Shown: positions 1 to 10,494 of the stretch, in pieces | Position numbering within the stretch: the stretch's first letter is position 1 | How the letters are laid out: each line of letters starts with the position of its first letter | DNA from: Pseudoips prasinana | Lineage: Eukaryota > Arthropoda > Insecta > Lepidoptera > Nolidae | Assembly (NCBI GenBank): GCA_951640165.1 | Contig: OX621266.1 | Span: 8,308,001 to 8,372,000, forward strand | DNA length: 64,000 bases | Direction: 5' to 3' | Program-made: the position numbers and the translations under genes | The notes under the pieces: model-generated | What the model was told of the DNA's origin: nothing | Databases searched by the model: none | What the model saw: only the letters and a program-made list of their open reading frames with translations

Positions 1-936
1 TTCCGGCAAGAGCCGGTCCTCTATTCCCGCTAGGCAGGATCTGACGAAGGCCCTCTCCTCCGCCATGACCCTGCGGAGGACATCCTCAAGGCCGGGGGAG
101 GAGGCAAGGCCCTCTGCCGCAGGTCTGGGCTCGGCTTGAGATGGCCGGGCCGTGGCTTCAGCCAGCTTGAGGTGAAGCTGGCTAACCTCCGACTGCAGGC
201 GATCCACTTTTGCCTGCAGTTGCCGCGACTCGTCGCTGGCCTTTCGGTTCACCAGCTCCGCAACGATTTCACGAAGACTCGCGGCCCGGCATTTTAGGGA
301 CTTTTGAAAAGTCCCCTTTAGGTGGGAGGACTTGGCGGCGACCTCAACGATCGCCTCTTCGTCCTCCAAGGCCATCTTCTCCAGTTCGGCCAAGGAGTGG
401 TCCGCGTACAGGACGCGGGACGCCCCGTACCCGGACTTTGCACGGGCGACGCGCGCCCGTTCCTCCTGGGCCGCAACCCGCTCCTCCAGCTCTTGCTGGA
501 GCTGTTCCCGCCGAGTCAGGTCCAGTTCGCGCTGGGCATCCACCAAACCCACGTCGTGGGTATCCGCCATTATGGCCGCCTGCTTCTTGGCCTTAATTTT
601 CTTTTTTGGCTCCTTCACCGAGCCCGAGGCCGAGGAGCCATCAGAACTGACTTTCAGAAAAGTCCGCTTTCTCGATCCCGATCGTGACCGACAAGCCGCG
701 ATCACCATTGCATCCGATGCAATGGACTCATTGTCGGAGTCCGACAATGAGTCCACTCTCCCTCCGTAGAAGGCTCTGCCTTCCGACGCCGACGCGTCGC
801 GTTGGCCCTGAGAAGGGCCTTTTGGTTGGCCCTGAGAAGGGCCTTTGGGTTGGCCCTGAGAAGGGCCTTTGGGTTGGCCCTGAGAAGGGCCTTTTTTAAT
901 GAAATGCCCGAGGGCATCCCGCGCGGGTTTAGGCAT
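1..936 (-). CDS. ORF1 (gag-like) protein of an R1-clade LINE, partial
   Basis: Open without a stop from an ATG at 936 to the window edge (312 codons). The protein starts MPKPARDALGHFIKKG, followed by four 8-residue repeats (K-G-P-S-Q-G-Q-P), then a Ser/Asp-rich stretch, a Lys/Arg-rich segment (S-G-S-R-K-R, then K-K-K-I-K-A-K-K) and a long Glu/Arg/Leu-rich region with heptad pattern (for example LQAKVDRLQSEVSQLHLKLA) predicted to be coiled coil. ORF1 proteins of R1-type elements bind element RNA and often have a coiled coil before C-terminal CCHC knuckles; the knuckles would lie beyond the window. Another frame on the same strand (702-1163) is also open but reads the 24-bp repeats as KALLRANP. 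I prefer this frame because it alone runs on into the coiled coil. Confidence 0.6.
   Translation of the reverse strand, partial: MPKPARDALGHFIKKGPSQGQPKGPSQGQPKGPSQGQPKGPSQGQRDASASEGRAFYGGRVDSLSDSDNESIASDAMVIAACRSRSGSRKRTFLKVSSDGSSASGSVKEPKKKIKAKKQAAIMADTHDVGLVDAQRELDLTRREQLQQELEERVAAQEERARVARAKSGYGASRVLYADHSLAELEKMALEDEEAIVEVAAKSSHLKGTFQKSLKCRAASLREIVAELVNRKASDESRQLQAKVDRLQSEVSQLHLKLAEATARPSQAEPRPAAEGLASSPGLEDVLRRVMAEERAFVRSCLAGIEDRLLPE
805..898 (-). repeat. 24-bp minisatellite inside LINE ORF1 (4 copies)
   Basis: Four nearly perfect copies of a 24-bp unit containing CCCTGAGAAGGGCC on the plus strand. The unit is in frame and encodes eight residues (KGPSQGQP) of ORF1. Its core CCTGAGAAGG is a near-palindrome. 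Confidence 0.85.
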
Positions 937-1222
937 TTCCGACAAGTTCGTAGCTTCCAGGCAATAAGATCGCTACGATGCACAGTGCACTTTAGCCGTA
1001 CCCAGTCTGCCACTCCGTTACGGTGGTCAGAAGTATTTTTTTTTTTACATGGTGGAGGAAATGCGTTACGCATACCCGCCGCTTGGGGAGGCGACGGGTT
1101 ATGTGGGACTCGCCGGGCTAGTCCCGGAATACCCACTAAAACCACCATGGTAGCCAGCCTCACAACGCGTGGGGTAGCGACTCCGGGAACTCGTAACGAT
1201 CACCACCGGAGCCGCCACCATA

Positions 1223-1570
1223 GCCTATACCATAATATTCAGTTGGCTGATCCTAGCTTCTTTAGTCCTTCTGATATTGATATCTTGTTAGGAGCTGATG
1301 TTTTTTGGGACATTATAGCTCCAAAGCAAATTAAATTAGGGCGAAATTTGCCTACCTTACAAACTTCTAAATTCGGCTGGTTGATATCTGGCCCTATAGG
1401 TAGAGGCAAATATACTAAAAACGTTGTTTGTAATTTTTCTCAAGGTATTCAAGATACTTTAACAAAATTTTGGGAGATAGAGGAACTACCTTCTCTCAAC
1501 AAACAATTGTTCTCCAAAACTGATCAGTTCTGTGAAAGTCGAATGTGCGAGACGAAAAGGTATAAGAATC
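1223..1570 (+). pseudogene. pol: BEL/Pao retrotransposon fragment (protease-RT linker region)
   Basis: Reads on the plus strand as the segment after the aspartic protease of BEL/Pao polyproteins: DIDILLGADVFWDII, then KFGWLISGPI, then a conserved LTKFWEIEEL block. The same three blocks recur in the two longer BEL copies at 7310-7530 and 12250-12480. The 5' side is cut by the R1 LINE and the 3' side decays after about 1570. No catalytic residues remain. Plus-strand frame 802-1587 joins LINE sequence to this fragment and is not one gene. Confidence 0.75.
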
Positions 1571-2263
1571 GTTTAATTCGTCGCTAGGCAGTTGGACCAC
1601 CGACGGTTAGAATATTATTTACTATTTTCTTGCTCATTGAAAGTCCGATAGTTATACATTCCATGTAAACAAAAGAGATGTTTCAAATAGTTTATCGTTG
1701 AACGTTCACACTGCTGGCTGGCGAGGACTCGCTTCACTACTCGTAGTTTGTCTTTAATCGACAAAACTTATGATTAAAGTAAACACTCGCTCAACAATAT
1801 GAAACCCTAAAACTCGCTTATAGTCGACTTCGCTAGCTTGTTTCCATCTTCTAGCCCTACTTGCCACTCGTCCATCGTTGTCGGTTGAACAACTGTCTTA
1901 TTATCGCGTGACACTACAAAACGAACATTTTCAACGATTGTAGACAACTGACGTGCCCCACAGTTTTATTTTAGTCTAGTCTATGCATATGTTTATAATG
2001 CCCACGACTGTACCTATCTATTTTATTATTTTTTAGCTTTTAGTACATATCTTAAACATTACAATATATTTTTAACATAAAACCGTTTAACTTAAAAAGT
2101 ATTTTTATCAATTTTTATTTTCTAATTTTTAGTTTTTATTTCGCATTCTGTTTAATTCATTTAGTGCCTCAATATTGCAAGGTTTCTTGTCCGTTAGTTT
2201 ATTGCAGTCCAACTCCTCTATACGTAGTCCCTGCAAAGATAAATTTGACAATCCTATTATAAT
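1571..2263. other. Unassigned AT-rich sequence
   Basis: No frame, inverted repeat or family that I recognise. Composition is like the other spacer sequence of the window. Confidence 0.5.
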
Positions 2264-2665
2264 ATGCCTTTTTATGGCAGCGCCCATCTTAAAATTTTGA
2301 AGTTGTATAGTGCACTGTATTCTACTTGTCAAGCCCTTTTATTTGATACCCATATTGATGGGACTGATAAAAAAATAGGTTATCAGCCATTTGGTAGCGG
2401 CGGCCATCTTAAATTTCAATTTTGCATAGTATATTCTACTTATTGAGCCCTTTCATTTGATACCCATATTGATGGGATTGACAAAACCTAGGTTATCCGC
2501 CATTTTGTAGAGGCGGCCATCTTGGATTTCAATTTTGTATAGTACATTGTATTCTACTTGTTGAGCCCTTTCATTTGATACCCATATTGTTGGGATTGAT
2601 AAAACCTAGGTTATCCGCCATTTTGTAGTGGCGGCCATCTTGGATTTCAATTTTGTATAGTACCT
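2264..2665. repeat. 114-118 bp tandem repeat, about 3.4 copies
   Basis: The phrase ATTTGATACCCATATTG recurs at 2341, 2455 and 2573. Each is followed by a phrase like TTATCCGCCATTTTGTAG and then GGCGGCCATCTTG. Copies 2 and 3 are closer to each other than to copy 1. The first copy is partial. No coding potential. Confidence 0.85.
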
Positions 2666-3360
2666 ACATTGTGGTTGCAAGAATATGTATTTAGATAATA
2701 CGTAAAAATTGCAATTGGATAGCTAATAGGGAAGATACTTATTCTTTATGTATATAAATAGTAACGCTCCATTATGAAACAGTAATCCAGAAAACAAATA
2801 GCTAAATAATAAAATTCAAACATCTGAAATTAAAATTCAAAAAACGTTTAGCTGCCTTGATTATTTCGGGAAGATTAGAGTGAAACTAGAAGAACAGTAA
2901 AATCTTGGAATATATTTCAGATATTTTGGCCTACTAAAGTATACAAATTATTACCTAACTCTAAGGGTAACATACATCTGCTGTAAAACATTTACATCAG
3001 CCAACAGCGCAGACCGACATTACAAAGAAACACTGCACTCGGCGCGCCCGTGATGTTCTCATATATAAACTCCACGCGCCTTCGCCAACTTAGTGCATAG
3101 AGTACATTTTATATACGGAAAACTTAGTGTATTGATTGCATCGACGCTGGCATGTTGTCGTTCCTCGATTCATATGTAGGTCTTCCGAGCCCGAGGCGTC
3201 TACGCAGCGCCAGACGCCAGACTGCGCCCAGCGCCAGTGCCCGGCCGCGCTCCGTCGCGGTCGGACGTACGATGCTCCGTCCCACACAAGATAAGATCGA
3301 TGTTTATCGATGTACGCCATCCCAGAAAACAAATAAATATGTTTATTTCAAATAAATGTG
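2666..3360 (+). promoter_or_regulatory. Possible solo LTR or promoter-like block
   Basis: A TATATAAA box at about 3061 lies upstream of a GC-rich segment (3180-3290). Two AATAAA signals follow at about 3332 and 3351. A TATA box, a transcribed GC-rich part and polyadenylation signals in that order fit an insect LTR. No second copy exists in the window to define the ends, so a solo LTR is only a guess. Confidence 0.25.
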
Positions 3361-3693
3361 ATCACAAAATAAACCGAATATTACCAATAAATAACTTTAA
3401 TCACAAACAAACAGTAAATAATTTTTATTTATTTTATTTTATTTGGAAGACCAACAGCACTTAAAAATGTATTGAAAATAATTTAAATATTAAACAGTAG
3501 GCCAATTATAGGTCTCCACGAGTAAATGTCTGTGTAAAATTTAGGTGGTGTTACAATTATATAAAAATATATTTATTTAACACAATTTTCTGATATTATG
3601 GACGGCTGACATTAAATTTTGAAAAGAAATCTATGCTGAGTACCTACCCGTCTCGCTGCCTCAGGTTTACTGCAGAATATGTCAAAGTCTAAC
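3361..3693. other. Unassigned AT-rich sequence
   Basis: Contains a TTTATTTATTTTATTTTATTT run at about 3427 that could be the reversed tail of a LINE, but no body sequence supports this. Nothing else recognised. Confidence 0.4.
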
Positions 3694-3742
3694 AACGTTA
3701 ATAAAATTATAATAATTTTATTATAATAATTTTATTAACGTT
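3694..3742. repeat. AT-rich palindrome at the end of a LINE ORF2
   Basis: 49-bp imperfect palindrome. The 17-base outer arms (AACGTTAATAAAATTAT and its complement) match perfectly around an AT-only centre. It lies where the C-terminus of the minus-strand LINE ORF2 should end, so it may be an inverted duplication made during integration. Confidence 0.7.
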
Positions 3743-5740
3743 GCTGCTCGCTCGCCACATGAATGTATTCTGTTGATAGTTGGAAGATACCAATGGAAGG
3801 TGCATTGGCGTATCGTGTCTCGATACTTTAGGGCTTGTACACAAAACTGCGATGCGACGCGATGCGAATTCGCAACGCAGAAAATAGATATAGAAAATAG
3901 AATAGGGTGCTCGCAGATTTTTGCGATGCGACGTCGCATCGCAGTTTTGTGTACAAGCCCTTAGTGGGAATGAAAAACCCAATTTTGTTGAGAAGATCCG
4001 CACAGTCAATTTTACCAGAAATAATAAGAATCCATGCTGAGTGCTACTAAAACTTTTATCTAATAATGCATAAAGTTGATTGTAAACCACTTTTTCAAAA
4101 ACCTTGGCTAGTACGCATAATTTAGATACTGGCCTGTAATTAATAATATTTGATCTTGAGCCCTTCTTATGTATATGAGTAATGAATGCACTTTTCCAAA
4201 CCAAGGGGAATGTGCACTCCAATAAGGATTTACTAAATAATATGCTTATGGGAAGTGCAATGGCATGGGCACAGTTAATCAATAAGATGGGAGGTATGTG
4301 GTCTGGACCTGCCGACTTAGTACTATCAAGTGTTTTCAAAAATTTTTCTACCTCAATATCTTAATTTCTATATTAGAAATATCCGAGAGTGAGTCATCCA
4401 CACTGCCTTGTAATGAAAGAGACAGTGGGGAGATACAGATTGTTGTAAGAAAGTGCTGTAAAAATAGTCGGAAAAAATATAACAGATCTCCTTCCCGGTG
4501 CTCACCGTTGATTGACCGTAACTAAGCGACTCCGGTATGCCAGATGACTTGTGACGCTAGGACGCTAATCGAATGTTCGACAGACGCAATGTGTTTAGTG
4601 TAACAGTCCGCCTCCAAACGTTTTCATCTCTCTCTTAGCAACTTGAACGTCTCACAATCGGCTCGATTTCTATAAGTTTTAAATTTCCTTAAGTATTTAA
4701 ATTTTTCCTTAATGCATTTCTTTGGAGCTGCCGAATACCATGCTGGGAAACTATGATTGCTATTAATCTTAACTTTAGGTACATATTTATCAATAATTTT
4801 TTTTAAGTACGTGTAGAAATAAGTGACGGCCTCTTCAACGTGCTTATTAGATAACTCTTGATCCCAATCAATACTTAATATATCAGTATTAATTCCACTG
4901 TAATTAGGTACCTTTGTAGTACATATACTTAGTTCGAGCTGCACTTTTCAGGCAGGGTAAATTACATGATTTAAAACAAATGGTCAACGCTTTATGATGT
5001 ATGTACATCGATAGGTACAAGGGGCTCTTCGCATTCCGATACCGCTACATTCATATTCGATAGAACTAAGTCAAGTATTCGTCCGTAAATATTTTAAATA
5101 TAATTACATTGCGATAGATTGTGGGTGTTTAACGCGTCAATAAATAAATACTCATCAGAACTTGAAATATTATAAGCTTCTAGTGGAAAGCCATCCCCGC
5201 CGTTACGAGTCCAGCTAAACCCGCTTAGATTGAAATCCCCTACTATTAGGAATCTACCTAAAGGGTGGGCCATAACTATATCGTCTAGTTTGCCAATGAA
5301 GTTTTACCCAAGTTCTGACGACAAAGGTATAAAACACCGATGTACAAGTCAGTACCACATTCGCCACTTGTTTTATTAGTAGGTAGCTTAAGCCATAAAT
5401 CCTCGGCAGTGGACGAAAAATGTTGTAAAACACTACCCGATAGTTCTTTGCGCACTGCAATGAGTACTCCACCTCCGCGGGTCTGATCGGTAAGTAGGTA
5501 ATCTCGGTCGCGTCGCCAGACTGTATACCTATTATCGAATAATTCCGAGTCCCTTATACTGTCCACTAACCAAGTTTCTGTTAGTATTATTATGTCGTAT
5601 GAACTAAGACACAAGTTTCTGAGAAATAGCGATGTTTTTGATCTAAGCCCACGTACGTTTTGATAATAAACAGATATTTCTCTGTTATAGCCTTTAGTAC
5701 TCACATCAGAAGGAATATCAGTGGGCATTGTGACCATGGT
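3743..5740 (-). pseudogene. Jockey/CR1-type LINE ORF2 relic with internal deletion
   Basis: Minus-strand order: endonuclease (5737-5165), linker (4944-4624), reverse transcriptase N-part (4345-4000), C-terminal tail (3990-3743). The endonuclease shows YYQNVRGLRSKT, DIIILTETWL, RGGGVLIAV and, after a frameshift near 5285, FLIVGDFNLSGFSW. The RT part shows STKSAGPDHIPP, NYRPVS and STQHGF. It then jumps directly to a C-terminal block (DLLNKIGFFIP), so the RT palm with the catalytic FADD is missing. The tail continues on the far side of a MITE (3831-3960). About 130 bp at 4480-4620 does not fit the ORF2 reading and may be another insertion. There is no ORF1 upstream; 5741-6000 looks like 5' UTR. 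Dead copy. Confidence 0.75.
3831..3960. mobile_element. 130-bp MITE, PIF/Harbinger-like
   Basis: Perfect 29-bp terminal inverted repeats (3831-3859 and 3932-3960) starting GGGCTTGTACACAAAACTGC. They are flanked by TTA on both sides (3828-3830 and 3961-3963). A three-base TTA duplication and GG-starting TIRs are the hallmark of PIF/Harbinger (Tourist-type) elements. There is no coding capacity. It interrupts the C-terminal ORF2 sequence of the surrounding LINE, whose reading continues on both sides. Confidence 0.85.
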
Positions 5741-6192
5741 TCATTAGACACAGTTTACACACAATAATTATTAATATAATAAAACAATAAAGCGGCAGTT
5801 TGGTAAAAGTTTTAGCAAGTGTAATTATTAGATAAACTATTATTAGTGTGTACAGAACTATGGCTGACTGAACGCGGTGCATACGGTTAGACTTCCCTTT
5901 CCAACAAGAATTACTTAACGATACATTTGCAGGTGCGAGCGAGACAGTTATATGCCAGCGATTTTTTAATGAGGTGCGAACAGACCTATGCACACAAATG
6001 CATGTTGCATTTTTATGCAAAGGTCCGTTTGCAAATGTGTGATGTAGGAATTTGAGAGACGAGAGCAGACGAGAACAGATAAATAAATAAATCAAACAAA
6101 TAACTTAATAGCAAATTTAAACATTTAAAATTAATACAACATATAAATAAACAGGATATTATTATCATAAAATAAACAAATAAACCGAAATA
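5741..6192 (-). other. LINE 5' flank / unassigned
   Basis: Minus-strand frame 5718-6095 is open but shows no domain. It most likely contains the 5' untranslated region of the LINE at 3743-5740 and the junction to the inverted BEL gag fragment at 6193. No boundary signal was found. Confidence 0.35.
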
Positions 6193-6600
6193 AATGTTAT
6201 CTCTAGCTTCGGCATTTTTATTTTGCACTCATGTCGACTTCCTTTGCAGCTAGACCTTGCAGACACTAGGGAGTCGTTGTCATTATCGCAGTTACTATTC
6301 TTGTTGGATTTGCTGAAGCTCTTGTCATATTTTATCTTCAGCTGTAACCATCGGGTTTTGTATAGTAGTGCCTTATCTTGGTCAGCCTGGTATTCGACCT
6401 CATCGAAGTCGTCAGCTTGGCACCACATGTCCCGAATGGAAACTTCACAACTGAACAGCTGTTCCGCGCAGTCGATAAGGATAGCGTATTTGGTTTCCGC
6501 AATTTCGATGTCTTTGGTTTGCAGCGCTTTTTCTAGCAGATCTGCAGTGAGGGTAAATTCACGCCGAAATTGGGCACGCTTCCTTTTTAACGGTTCCATT
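6193..6600 (-). pseudogene. gag: BEL/Pao gag N-terminus, inverted fragment
   Basis: Starts at an ATG at 6600 and reads MEPLKRKRAQFRREFTLTAD. A helical region follows, then the motif KMPKLE that begins the conserved BEL gag core, where it is cut off at about 6193. BEL gag forms the virus-like particle in the cytoplasm. It lies opposite to the BEL pol that begins at 6725, so the two are not one intact element. Either an inversion separated them or two copies abut. A primer-binding-like site lies 85 bases upstream (6685-6695). Confidence 0.75.
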
Positions 6601-6684
6601 ATTACTACGCGAAACTTGAAATACTGCACAAAATTAAAAACAACTACTAAAAACACTAATAATAAAAAATTTCACAAAATTTTT

Positions 6685-6695
6685 CACGGTCGCCA
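6685..6695 (-). other. Putative BEL primer-binding site
   Basis: On the minus strand reads TGGCGACCGTG, just after a possible LTR end (ATGACATAA) and about 85 nt before the gag ATG. A similar TGGCGACC start is used by the inner gypsy element at 22988. It is probably complementary to a tRNA 3' end. The LTR itself is cut off at about 6720. Confidence 0.5.
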
Positions 6696-6724
6696 TTATG
6701 TCATGCATTCAACATTCTTTTATT

Positions 6725-8068
6725 TTAGAAGGAGTCAAAGATAATACAAATCTGTGACAACGGGCATGGTGCTAAGCAGTGCAAGCTTTCACATTGCAAA
6801 TATTGTAAATCTATGCACAATACCCTTTTGCACATAGAATCCAATGATTTAAAACCAGTTCTCAACATATTGCCACCTGCTACGCCGCCTTCTACTTCCG
6901 ATATTGTTTTATCAGCCAATTCTATGCAGCTTGCTACTTCTTCGCATGTTTTACTTTCCACAGCTGTCGTGAGTGTGGCCAGTGCGACGGGTAAGAAGTA
7001 CACCGCGCGTCTATTGCTGGACAACGGTAGTACGGCGAACTTTATAACGCAGAGCTTTGCAGAACAACTTGGTTTGTCACGACGCTGTACGAGTACCAAG
7101 GTAACGGGTATTAATAGTCACATATCTACTAGTACACAGTCTTGTCACTTTACAATTGAGTCTTTATGCTGTGCATTTACTACTGATATCGTATGTCATG
7201 TTCTACCTGAGATCGCCAAGGTCCTGCCGTCTTCTGTCGTGCATATTAATAATGTCCCTATCCCATCAGGTCTTAAACTCACTGACCCGAACTTTAATGT
7301 TCCGTCGGTCATCGATATCCTGGTAGGGGCTGAAGTGTTTTGGAATGTCTTAAGCTCTAATTCTATACATTTAGGGAAAAACTTACCCAAAATGTGCGAA
7401 ACAAAGCTTGGCTGGATTGTGTCGGGCAGTATTTCGCAACAGCACAGTTTACCCTCTTCTTATGTAAGCCACCATTCCCATGTTACTCCCGATCTTACTC
7501 AATTCTGGGAGCTTGACAACGTTTCTCCTAAACATGATTTTTCCTTAGAAGGAAAAATGTGTGAACAACATTTCGTTCAAAACACCGTCCGCAAGGACGA
7601 TGGTCGGTTTGTCGTTACAATGCCCTTAAAAAAAGATCCTAGCACTTTAAGTCATTCATATGACAATGCTAAGAAACGTTTTTTTTTATCCTTAGAGAGA
7701 CGATTTAAACGCGATCCTATTTATAAAAATAAATACATAAAATTTATGAGGGAATATGAGAATTTAGGTCACATGACTTTAGACTCACCTTACAGTTCTA
7801 CACCTGAAGCTACGATTAGTCACTACATTCCTCATCACGGAGTAGTTCGGACTTCTAGCACCACTTCTCAACTACGCGTAGTATTCGACGCATCAGCCTC
7901 TACCAGTTTGGGCTTGTCTCTTAACGACATCCAGATGGTCGGTCCCGTAGTTCAAGACGATCTGTTTTCCATTTTAACACGTTTTCGTCAACATAAGTAC
8001 GTGGTCTCAGGTGACATAGAAAAAATGTATAGGGCCATAGAGTTAAATACAGTACAAGGACGTCATTA
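6725..8068 (+). pseudogene. pol: BEL/Pao copy A: zinc knuckle, protease, RT N-part
   Basis: Begins in the remains of a CCHC knuckle (CDNGHGAKQCKLSHCKYC). The aspartic protease follows with LLLDNGSTANFI (Asn in place of the usual Thr or Ser of D-T/S-G, as in other BEL copies here), then DILVGAEVFWNVL, KLGWIVSGS and LTQFWELDNV, then the start of RT (LRVVFDASAS, SLNDIQMVGPVVQDDLFSIL, VVSGDIEKMY). The last motif holds the first catalytic Asp. The frame stops at 8068 and the rest of the RT palm, including the YVDD-type motif, is deleted. Sequence resumes in RNase H at about 8100. Length is about a quarter of a full BEL polyprotein. Confidence 0.85.
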
Positions 8069-8099
8069 AAATCAAATTGCTCATATTCCTCATAAGCTC

Positions 8100-9009
8100 T
8101 TAAGACTTACTTAATTCGGTCATGTATGGGTCTACAGGGGTACATCTTCTAGTCTCTAAGAACCGTATAGCACCTATAAAACCAACTACGATGCCTAAGT
8201 TAGCTTTCGGCTGCTTTGTTAGGTGGAAGACTGGGTACGAAAGTACGAGAATCATTGACTGACTATACCCATTCATACTTGTAGATTTTGGTGTGACTCC
8301 ACCATCGTATTGGGTTGGCTCTTTATTCCCTCTAATAATTTAAATCCTTTTGTACGAAATAGAGTCCACGAAATACAGGAGAGCACATACGGTTATACTT
8401 GGTGCTACGTACCGTCCAAAGATAATCGTGCAGATATTGTTTCGCGTGGACTTAGAGCTGACATCATTGCGGACACACCATTGTGGTGATCTGGACCCTC
8501 CTTTTATTAAAAATGAAAATGAGTGGCCTAAAATGCCAGCTATAGCGAAACACGATTTGCCAGAAGTAGCTAGTCATTTTATTAGCAATAATAATAACAA
8601 TCATCAATCAGACAAAATTCATTCATTAGTTATTCATAATTTATTAACAAGGTTCTCTAGTCTAACAAAAATACAAAGAATAGTCGCTTATTTACTTAGA
8701 TTTATACATAACTTAAAGCATAAAAATAAAATGTGGGGCAATTTTTCTACAGAAGAGCTAGAAAACTCTTTCAATGTAATTATACATTATTCTCAACTAG
8801 AAATGTTTTTTGACGAATATATTACATTGAAATCAGGTATCAAATTGCCACGCAAGAGTAGATTAATATCATTAACTCCATTTAGTGATAGTCATAACAC
8901 TCATAACCTCATTAAAATTAAACGTGAACTTATGGCTAAGGGTTACTACACTACTAAGGATTACATTGACGATAAAGACATTTGGCGGTCGGCATCTACC
9001 TGCACATAG
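8100..9009 (+). pseudogene. pol: BEL/Pao copy A: RNase H and linker
   Basis: Broken frames read SKNRIAPIKPTTMPKLA and LLGGRLGTKV of BEL RNase H at 8150-8250, then YVPSKDNRADIVSRGLRAD at 8410-8460 and a long linker to 9009 (PLW, then KNENEWPKMP). The RT palm expected between this and the previous segment is absent. The last 100 bases (from about 8900) no longer fit the expected linker, so the exact point where foreign sequence begins is unclear. Confidence 0.7.
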
Positions 9010-9259
9010 TCCGCTGGAGATCATATAGCCATATAGACATGAGTAATCTTTTATGTTACATGAACTATCTGTAATAAAACTATGTATTCAAATATTCTAC
9101 GAATTTCAGAACTGTTGGTTGTGTCTCGAAATTATCACTATTACTTTTATTATGACGTTTTTATTTTCTCTTTTTAATATATTAAACCTAAAATAAATAC
9201 TTAATCAGACAACCGATCGAGCATATATTGTGTTTGCCTGCTAAATAATTTCAGTAAGT
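9010..9259. other. Unassigned insert between BEL copy A and a LINE-tailed repeat
   Basis: AT-rich, no frame or repeat recognised. It separates the BEL linker from the repeat at 9260, and the integrase of the same BEL copy resumes only at 9768. Confidence 0.4.
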
Positions 9260-9766
9260 GGACCAAATCTCGGGTATATGCCCCATTGAGTATGTTTCAC
9301 CGGAGCGTCTCAACTGGGCCGTGTTGAAACCGGTAGTAGAGACACCCGCTGAGTTTGTTTCGCTGGGTCTTCTCAGTTGGGGCGCATTGGATCCGGTGGT
9401 AGCATTAAAGCGCGACCATCGTTATAAACACAAGGTCCGCCATAATAATAGCATTTAATTCGTACCTTAATATAGACAGAACCATTCGACAATATGTAGT
9501 AAAAATATAGCTAAAATTTAAAATTTTGATAATTAAACATACACATGAACATTGACAATAACTTAATTTAAGTTAGTTAAATATCGTTACTGTTATAAAA
9601 TAAATCTTATTGTAAATTATTTCCTACAATCCGTGTACCTAAATATCTATATGTACCTAGAAATAATTATAAATTAATTATATATTACAACGAATATGTT
9701 CTGACTATTTACAAGCGCTTTTTTGAAGTCTACGTGAATAAAAACCTTTTTTATTTTATTTATTCC
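9260..9766 (+). repeat. LINE-tailed interspersed repeat, copy 1
   Basis: Shares its head (CCAAATC..., then GTTTCGCTGGGTCTTCTCAG and GGGGCGCATTGGATCCGGTG) with the minus-strand copy at 41991-42424. It shares its tail (TTCTGACTATTTACAAGCGC, TTTTTTGAAGTCTACGTGAA, then TTTTATTTTATTTATT) with that copy and with 63811-63977. The tail looks like the 3' end of a LINE. The start coincides in the two longer copies, which suggests a short non-autonomous (SINE-like) unit. It sits in the BEL integrase region. Confidence 0.75.
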
Positions 9767-9767
9767 C

Positions 9768-10494
9768 GTGGGCGGGAGGCTTGAAAATTCACCCTATGAG
9801 TTTAGTACTAAGCATCCCATAATTTTATGTAGTAAACACATATTTACTAAACTTTTATTTCAAATGCAACATTTAAAGCTTTTACATGGAGGTCCTCAGT
9901 TACTTACTTAGGAGGACGAAACTTATCTAGATTTGTCGTGAATAAATGTATTGAATGCTCACACAGAAAGCTCAAGGCATTCAGCCAATGATGGGTCAAT
10001 TACCTAGTTCGAGGACTCGCCTTGAATTTCCTTTTCTACACACTTATGTAGACTATGCTGGGCCAGTGTTGATAGCCGACCGCAAAGGTCGGGGCTGCAA
10101 ACTAACAAAATGTTATATGTGCATCTTTGTTTGCTCGGCAGTGAAAGCTGTACATTTGGATCCTAACGATTGTTCGGCACTTACCCCCTCTCATTTTCTG
10201 ATTGTTCAGCCGCTCTTATCAGTACCATACCCTCAGGTGGCTGAAGCCGACATTACCCGGCTGGATCGATGGAAACGAATTCAGCATACAAGGCAACACT
10301 TTTGGAGGCGGTTTCATAATGAATATGTTTCTCTGCTGCAGGCAAAGTCAAAATGGTTTCATTCCAGAGGCGAGCTGAAGCCAGGTTCCTTAGTCCTGAT
10401 TAAGGACAAGACGGCACCACCACTACTGTGGCCCCTGGGTCGGGTCACGAAAACTTATACCGGCGTGGACGGAATCACTCGAGTGGCGGAGTTG
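9768..10494 (+). pseudogene. pol: BEL/Pao copy A: integrase with core deleted
   Basis: Reads VGGRLENSPYEFSTKHPI, the His/Cys region (LLHGGPQLL, then after a frameshift VVNKCIECSHRKAQGI), YVDYAGPVLI and CYMCIFVCSAVKAVHL of the catalytic core. It then jumps to SALTPSHFLI and the C-terminal region (HTRQHFWRRF, GRVTKTYTGVDGITRVAEL). The second and third catalytic acidic residues are lost in the jump. It ends abruptly at 10494 and is fused to a gag sequence of another BEL copy. Confidence 0.8.

Larger units (their letters stand above)
1..1222 (-). mobile_element. R1-clade non-LTR retrotransposon, 5' part
   Basis: GC-rich block on the minus strand, unlike the AT-rich surroundings. It holds a 5' untranslated region (about 937-1222) and the first 312 codons of ORF1, and continues past the left edge of the window. 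BEL-type coding sequence in the opposite direction starts immediately at 1223, so this LINE lies in or next to a BEL element. The exact 5' end is uncertain by about 10 bases. Assignment to the R1 clade rests on the style of ORF1 and on R1-clade elements elsewhere in the window; no reverse transcriptase is visible in this part. Confidence 0.6.

Noticed and set aside
802..1587. 261-residue plus-strand open frame
   Set aside because: Its first half is antisense to an R1-type ORF1 and 5' UTR and its second half is BEL sequence; the frame crosses an element border and is not one gene.
5718..6095. 125-residue minus-strand frame as a LINE ORF1
   Set aside because: No coiled coil, knuckle or RRM pattern; hydrophobic chance translation of an AT-rich leader.
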